A stretch of DNA of 64,000 nucleotides, taken from the NCBI GenBank assembly GCA_943788235.1, contig CALSPM010000005.1, forward strand, positions 62,001 through 126,000, read 5' to 3'. Source of the stretch: an uncultured Cyclobacteriaceae bacterium. GTDB lineage: Bacteria; Bacteroidota; Bacteroidia; Cytophagales; Cyclobacteriaceae. The translations under genes and the position numbers were made by a program. Positions 53,151 to 62,100 of the stretch are shown piece after piece. The notes beneath the pieces were generated by a model. The model did not search any database. It saw nothing but the letters and a program-made list of their open reading frames with translations, and had not been told where the DNA came from. Within the stretch, counting starts at the first letter, position 1, and the number at the start of each line of letters is the position of its first letter.

Positions 53151-56100
53151 GATGAGGGTATCCATTTTTAAGGCCTCACAACCCACCTCATTAGTGATTT
53201 TTAAAGTAATAGGATAAACTCCAGGAGCCCTGTAGATGAACTCAGTGTTTTGCCCTTCAACGGCCGCACCATTGCCAAGCTCCCAAAACCAAGAAGTAAT
53301 GTTTCTCGCCGATGAAGAGTCATTAAATGAAATGGGCCAGTCAATATAAGGGTTGGTATAGCTCAGGTCGAAGTCTGCGATGAGTTCATATTCGGTAAAT
53401 AATGTAATTACCGTATCAGAACTACAATTATTATTATCGGTGACGGAAACAATATGTGCTCCATCAGCCAATTCATTAAAGTAAGGGGTATTTCCAAGAG
53501 TGCCACTATCAATATTGTATTGATAAGGAACGGTTCCTCCAAGGGCTTCCGTCAAAATGGACCCTGTATAGACACCTGTACAGAGCGTATTTTCAACAGA
53601 TAAAACATTGAGCAAAAGGGGATCAGGAGTAAGGATTTCTAATATCCCTGAGCTTTTCACACAAGAAAGGGAGTCGGTGACAATTAATTCATAACTGTCC
53701 GCGATAAGTGAATCTATGTCTTGCGTAGTCGCATAATCGATGCCATCTTTAAACCATTGATAACTGTAATTAGGGGTGCCTCCCGTTACCTCGATAGCGA
53801 TCTCTGCATCTATTGCAGAATTACAAGAGTTGTTTGTGACGACGGGGCTGATTGAGATTGGATCTGGACCATTGAGACTCACTGGAAAGTTTTTAATACA
53901 TCCGCCATCATCGGTGACTTTGACTAAATAATTGCCTGCCAAGATGTTAGTTAGAACACTATCATTATTGCCTATTTTCTTTATTGGGTTTTGCCAATAA
54001 TAGTCAAAGTCTCCCCAACCTCCCGAAGCAGTAACGGTGAGGGATCCTGTAGAATCTCCGAAACAAGAAGGTGAGGCAGGCTCAAAAACAGCATTAATAG
54101 GAGGAGGATTTACCAAAGTAAAAGAATCACTTTTGCTACAACCAAAATTGTCGGTTGCCGTAAAAACATAAGTAGCTGATGAAAGGTTAGATAGATCTCG
54201 AACATCTTCCGCCAACAAAACCCCGTTTTTATTCCAGAAGTAAGAAAAGTCAGTAGAAGTTCCCAATACTTCTAAGGAAATGAATATTTGACCATTACTC
54301 CCATTAAGACAAGAAATTTCATCAATATCTCCATTGATGTTAAATGGGTTGTTTGGTTCTGTAATTTCAAAAGATAACGTGTCTGAAATACAATCGAAAG
54401 CGTCTGTGACGGTAACATCATAGACGCCTACAGCAAGATCTTCAAGATCTTTGGAAGTACTGAAGGTCGAATCTGCCTGAGACCATGAGTACGAATAAGG
54501 AGATTGACCATTCACGACATTAAAGTCAATACTTCCAGTACCAAGCCCTTGGCAAAGGATGTTCTCAATAATCGTATTTTCTGTATCAATGGCCATATTT
54601 GCGGGATTCTCTAATGTAAATACACTGTCCTTTTCACATCCTCTTGCATCTCTAACCAGAATATTATAATTTCCACTTACTAATGAATCTACAAAGAGAA
54701 CATCGTTAGCCACGTCAGATCCTGCCAAAGACCATTCTGAGCTAGGGTATGCATCTGCTCCTCCTGTGGGGTTAAGGGTAATGGAAGCAGTATTTGAATT
54801 ATAACACAATAAAGGATCAATTACAGGATTAAGAATGATGTCATTAGGTTGACTCAGGCCAACAGAATCTGTTTTGGTACAACCAAAGACGTCCGTTACT
54901 ACAACTGTATAATTGTTCACCTCTAATCCTGAGATAATTTCACGAACACTATTAAATAGGCTCCCTTCTTTAAACCAACGAATTGAATAATCATTGGGAT
55001 GGGATCCGGTCTTAGTAATATCCAGCTCCACAATTCCATCTTTAGATTTATAGCAGGTTAAATCAGTCGTTGTAAAACCAATATCAAATGTCGTTGTTGG
55101 CCCCCCAACGGTAATGGATTCCACCAGTGGGGTACAGCCTGCAAAATCTGTTACGGTCAAGGTATAATTATCACTCAACAAATTCGAGAGGGTGTCTGTA
55201 TTTCCAAAACCACTCCCACCTAGTGACCAATTATAGTCATAGGGAGCCGTCCCGCCCGAGGCCTGCACACTTATCGCTCCTAGGTTCCCTCCAAGACATA
55301 TGTTATCTTCTTTGATGTAAGAAAGAGAGAGGGGTTCTGGCATGGTAACCTCAAAACTTTTCTCTATCTCACAACCTTGCTCGTCGGTCACCTTCACTTT
55401 GTAAAGACCAGTGGCTAAGGTGGACAAAGCAGTATCGGTCCAAGCACTGTCAGCAGGGTCGAAAATCACTTCATTTTTGAACCATTCATAGCTATAATTT
55501 GCCGTGTTTCCGCCTGATACATTCAGGCCAATGGCTGCATCGTTAATTTGAGAACAGCTGTTATTGAGATTAGTTGCAGCGATCGTTGTAATATCCATGG
55601 TGGGATATTCTACTATGGTATAGGTCTCATTTTTGATACAGCCGTAAAAGTCAGTAATTTGGAAAGTGTATAATCCAGGATTTAGATCATAGATATGTTT
55701 TTCTCCAGCTAATTGAAGCGAATCTGCATCACTCGCACCAGCATACCAGGCATAGCCAAACTCGGTGGGATGCCCGTTCTCCACATTTATCTGAACCTCT
55801 ACATAACCATCACCGGCTCCATTACAAGAAATGTTAGATTGTATTGTTGCGCTAGGTAAAGCAGTGACACTCTTAGAAATCGTAGTGCTCGCATTAATGT
55901 TGTAAGTAGTCGTGGGTGAGGTAATGGTATGGTCAAAATTGCCAGAAACACACCCGCGGCTATCGGTAACAACCAATCGATAGTCATCTCCAGTTGGATT
56001 ATCTCCGGTTAGGTTGGAAAGACTATCTGTGGTGCCTATGGCAAGGGCGGCCCCCAACGGATTTTTGATCCATTGATATGAGTACCCAGAACCTTCTGTT

Positions 56101-59100
56101 CCTCCAGATACGACAACGCTGATTTCTCCATTGTCCCCATCTTGACAAGTAGGATTAACCAAGTTAGCCTCAACAGCGAATTCATTTGGCTCGGTTACAT
56201 TAAAAATTGCTTGAACTGAGCAAGAGGCCTTACTCGGCGAGCCAACAACGGGAGCATCTTGGGCAATCACCCTATATTCACCGGCAGTTAATCCCGTAAG
56301 CGTGGTGGGATCAACTAATGTTGGAGCTCCAGATGCTAAGGGAGTATGAATAATTTCACCGTTCTTATACCAGACATAAGTATAACTACCATTTCCTCCC
56401 GACATACCAATGTTAATCGCTCCATCAGAATCCCCATGGCATGTTGTATTTGTTGTAATGGCGGTACTAAAAGTCATTTCTACCTCTTCACTGACCGTGG
56501 CGGTTGAAGTTTTAACACACCCATAGTCATCTGTCACCTCCATCGTATAAGGACCAGGGGCCAACTCGTATATGCGTCTTTCTCCCGTGGCTATCGGTGT
56601 GCCAGTAGCGGTGGCACCACTGTACCAAGAATATCCATAAGAGGCTGGATGTCCAACCTCTGCTGTAATATTTGTTATCAATACGCCATCATTATCCCCT
56701 TGACAAGTAACGTCGATAATATCTATTCCAATGCTATAAGCCGTGGAAGGAGAAGCAACAGCGAAAGATTTGGATAATTTACATCCAGAGGCCTGCTCAG
56801 TAATAGTGATATTATAAGTTCCATCTCCAAGGTCACTCAGGTCTTCAGAGGATTCAGAAAATCCAGCTACAGGCGTGCCATTTACGGCCTTAGTCCAAGC
56901 ATAGGTGAATGAGGAACCACCACCAGCTGTAATATCTAAGGCACCATCAATCCCGTTTTTACATTTAGGGGGAGTGACAACTGCTGTCAAGGATAAAATT
57001 GCCGCCACGTTAACATCAAATTTTTTAGTGACAGAGCAATCAAAGTTGGCATCTTTTACTATCACCGTGAATTCTCCCGATGTCTCAATGGGATATCCAC
57101 TTCCATTATTCAAAGCATTTGTAGTTTGTCCTACGATCAATTCAGCTCCTTTGTACCATTCATAAATATAACTATTTGATCCTCCCGTTACCGCCAATAC
57201 TATACCCCCAAAGCTTGATGCGGCAGCAGGAGCATTATCATAGCTAGTCACAAAATTAGAGGTACTCCCACTAAGATCAAAAGCAGTTGCTATGGGCCAG
57301 GCACCATTCAATCCATTAATTGCCTCGGTAACTGAAGAAATACTCGAGTTATTTCCCCCAACAGTGCCTTGGTTGAATTGGTAGTAGGCTGCTAGTCCTA
57401 CTTCATTTCCCGCCAAAGGAGTCTCTTTTGTGTAATTGATTTGAGCCTCTGTCCTTGCTATATTCCAAATGCGTAACTCATCTATAGAACCATTAAAAAA
57501 GTTACTGTAATCACTATCTGTAGAACCCGCACCGTCATGTTGAGCCCCTATAGTTAATTGTTGGGCATTACTTGCCAGACCGCCTGTTATGGCTCTACTG
57601 TTAATAGCAACGCCATCAACGTAAATCTTCATTCCTGTAGCTGCTTGATAAGTTGCCGCTATATGGTGCCATCCGTTTTCTATTGCTATTCCAGTTGCAG
57701 AGATGGTCGTTGCAGCACCCCCATTTTTTATTTCAAAGTCAATACTCGTCCAACCGTTACTCGTTGAAAGAACAAAACCATTGGAGGTGTTTCCCGTTTT
57801 ACTCACGATGGTTTGCTGTCCTCCCCCAACGGTATTGGCAAAAATCCAAGCTTCAATAGTGAGCGCATTGGTCATGTCCAGTGAATTGTCGTCGGCTACG
57901 ACAATTCTGTTATTATCAGTAGGATCAAAATTTAACGCATTTCCAAAACTTTCCCCGGGATCGGTTTGGCAGGCCACATCAGTAATTGTTTCGGCAATTT
58001 CAAGCAAGGCAGGCTCGGTGATGACAAAAGTTTTTTCTTTCAGACAACCATATAAATCTGTTATGGAAAATTTGTAAGAGCCTTGAGGAATGTTTTCAAC
58101 AGATTCTAAGCCTGTATACTCTTGAACTAAATTGTAATTCAAAGAATTGTCGAGAATATACCATTTTATTGAATCTGCGGGCCTAGGATGGTTAGGATCT
58201 GTATCGACGGTATACACCACCTTTGCAGCACCGTCATTGGCACCAAAGCAAGAAACATTTTCAATGGCCATTGAATCAATATTAAATCCAGTAGTTGGAC
58301 CTAAAATATCAAACTCGTGTGCTGAAGAGGAGCACCCATAAGCATCGGTGGCATATACTGAATAGTTTCCAGGAGAGAGGCCTGCAGCTTGAAACGTTGT
58401 CCCATCTGTTCGATTCGGACTACTTTGATCATAAATAATGGTTGTTGAGCTATTTGAGAGATTGGTCAAATAAAAATCATAGTGGTTTTGCTCACGATAT
58501 CGTGACTGTAGTGCCCCACCCACTATTACATCATAATATCCCGCATCAATAATTCTTCCTCCGGTAATGGTGTCATAGGCCGTCGCATCGTCGGTAAAGC
58601 CATAAGAAATATTAAAGGCAAGAGTTTTTCCTGATCCACAACCAGCAATTAAATTACTCGCATCAGGAAGGTCATTATTTGGCTCAAAAGTAGCGCTGTC
58701 TGCACGAAAGGTAATTGTATTTTGTCCAATGATCAGACCTGCTAAAATAGTACGTGTATTTATAGCATTACATATGGAATAAGAATCCCCAATTCCATCA
58801 GCATTCGTATCATTAGCGTTTCCATAACTCGCAAAGTTTACCCTGGTCCAGGTAGCACCTGCTGGGGCCGTTAAGGTGACCATTTTTCCACTATCCACCT
58901 CATGATAAACTCTGTTGTCCGCAGTGATTTGAGCACCAGTGGTAATCGAGGCAGTGGTTACCGTAGTGGCATCCACGGTTGCACTAGTAGCGGCCGGAGT
59001 GGCTCCATAAAGAATAGATGGAGTTCCTCCGCCAATTGTAACGCAACTAAGATCATATTGTGACCCTCTTAAATCTCTTGTTGTTGTAATGTAATCTATG

Positions 59101-62100
59101 GCCGTAACTCCTGCTGCAAGCAGCGGGCGTTCTGCTCTTGTGGCCCAAAGAATTTCATCAGGGGCTTCTACCTGATATCCTAACGTTTTTCTGCAACCAA
59201 GACCATTGTCTACAGTAGCAAAATATTTTCCAGGACCCAGATTACTAATTTTTCCATTCGGTATCCCCAGTGAATCTCGGCGGTAATATTTTTGGTCGCC
59301 AGGAGTCCCATCTTTATCTCGATAAAATAAATTGGTCCCCGTCTCAGATTCTGTTACCGAAATACCAAAATAGAGCAGCGTCCCATTTTGTATGCTTTGA
59401 GGAGAAGATAATACAAGGTTACTTGCATCGGTAATGGAAGTTACCGTAACCAAACCAGAGATTCCTTCTCCATAGACAGCATCTCCAACCCTAATCCTAC
59501 CATCGTTATTATCTCTGAATTGGAGGTCTGTAGAATTAATTGTGGTTTCGTCGGCAAAAGCGGAAGAACCTTCTACCCAACGAATGACATTGAAATTAGG
59601 TTGTTCTTCTGTATCATCAAGATAGAAATTTAGATTCAAATTTCCATCTTGATCTCCATAACATCGTAAGGTATATCCTCCGGTATCTCCCCAACCGCCA
59701 AGAACGTGCATATTATTATCTACATACCAAGTGTTTTTAACAACTTTTGTACACAAATTAGCATCGGTAACAGTAAGTTGGTAGTAACCCGATCTTAAAT
59801 TTACAATGTCATGGTCAGTATCTGAGAGTGTCTCGGCCTGGGCACTAGTCATATTCCAATCATTTGGATCATATTGCCAGACATAAGTATAAGGGGCAAC
59901 TCCTCCCGAAACAGTTGCATGAAGGGCGCCATCTGAGTTATCTGTAGAATTACAACTGACATTTTCTTTGTATATAATCACTTCGATAGCAGGTGGCCCA
60001 TAGACGTTAACTCGAGAATCACTGACCACGACACAGTTATTGGCATCTTTTACAGCGACATAATAAGAACCGGCAGCAATATTTATAAAAGTTCCTCCAT
60101 TTGCGGTAAAAACAGAAAAAGAACCTGCTGCGGGCTGGGTATTTGCAGCAAGTCTAGCATATGTCAAGCTGCCAGCACCTTCTTTTCCTGCCTCCATGTT
60201 TACTGAGATAGTGCCATTTGTACCCCCAAAACAAGAAACATCAGTAGAGGATACTGAAGCAATACTTAGTTCAGTCGCCTCAGCAGCAACGAAGGCTCCT
60301 GGACGAACGTCTACCTCACATTCATTGGCATCTTTAACAGAAACGTACCAAGTCCCTTTTGATATTCCAGATAGAGATTTAGTTGTTGAACTTGAGAAAG
60401 GAGCTGTGCGGGTTTGAGACCCAAAATTATAATTAAATGACCCATCTGTAAGACTAGCAGAATAATATAGAGTGCCCGTACCGCCTGTAGCCACTGTCGT
60501 TATTTGACCTGAAGCCTCACCATAGCAAAGGGGGCCAAATGTATTGAGAGGATTTGAATCAACAGTTAAGGTAAGCGCATTGGGTGAAGTTATGATAATT
60601 TCTATTTCCCGCGATTCACAGTAAAGGCCCGTTTCGTCTCCCGCTCCAACACCATCATCATTTCCATTTCCATTAACATCATAATTGATAATTCGTCTTG
60701 CTCCCACATAATAAGTACCGGCAGGAAGATAATTAAAAGTATTATTTAGATTAACAACATAGCCACCGTCAAATAAATTTCCGGGAGATGTATCAATATC
60801 ATATTCCATAATACCAAATTCATCCGGGTTTACGGTGGTGATATCACGGACTCCTCCAGTTATCGTTATGCTTCCTGAGTTAACCTCTTCACCAAAACAC
60901 AATATATTGTTTTGAGTGGTACTAATAAGGGCATCTAAATCTACCGAGGGTTCTCTTATTATTATTGCATCACCATAGCTAATATGCGTAGGATCATCCG
61001 CTGCATCTCGAAAGGCAGGGTAATAGGTCCCCGCAGCCAAATCATTAAAAATATTACTGGTTTTACTTACATAGCCACCATCAAACAAATTTCCTGTTGC
61101 CGTTGCAATATCATATTCATATGTCCCACTACCCCCAGTAGGAATGTTAACGGTAATTTGACCATCATCAGCATCCTTACAAGTAAGATGTCGCCACGAG
61201 CCGGAGGCAAAATCCATTGGGACGTTCATAGTCCAAAGAAAATTTGTTATCGGCTTAATGTTAGCGTTGCCGAAGTTGTCACTAAACCCTCCTACGGTAA
61301 CTCCAACTGTCGTGAGCAGGCCTTCTCGAGTTGCAGCGAAATGGGCCGTATAAACTGTACTGGAAACAACAGTAAGAGCGGAGCTGATGATGCCGTTTGC
61401 TGAGCTTAGATCTATATCGTTAATGTCAAAATCTGACGAAGGTTCACTTAAGGTGAAAGTCAAAATGATACCAACATCTGTTGTCGTCGATCCACTGTTA
61501 ACAACAGCGCCGGGGGAAGCTAGTGTACCATTAGTAGCTGTGATGACTACAGTAGGCCCGACTCCATCGGATCCTGTAATGTCTTCATTAAAACTCATTT
61601 CATTACTGCTATTATCTATGATTGTTCCAGCTGCATCATTGTAATCTAAATCAATGGTTAAAGAGGTATTATTAGCCGTAACTCCATTTAAATTAAAAGT
61701 TATAGAGGAAGCATCATTAGAGGTGTAGCTGCCATTTATGGTGGGAGATCCTCCGGCACTTTCTGTTAAGGTAAAATTGTTATTGTCTACATTGGATAAA
61801 TCTACAGGTTCACTGAAAGTGACTACTATCTGATCTGCGGAGCCGTCTATGTTGGAATCTTTAGTGATTGCAGTAACCATAATAGGGCGAGCAGCATCGC
61901 TTAAAGTAGTTGCGCTGCTTGTTAATGCATTATTTGGTGTTGGGGCAACGTCTTTAATACTATTGGCAAAACCTGCGTTAGCAGTGTATAATACAGTGGT
62001 AGCACCAAATACAGTGGTATTGGCAGCTGCTCCGGTAACTGTTATCTCGATAGTATTTCCATTAAAATTAGCACTGGCCGCTGAGAAATTTGCCCCATTG

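Noticed and set aside
57703-58077. Open frames on the plus strand inside the giant gene (and others at 54-64 kb)
   Set aside because: They are antisense shadows of a repetitive, coding-biased gene; no start context or protein features.
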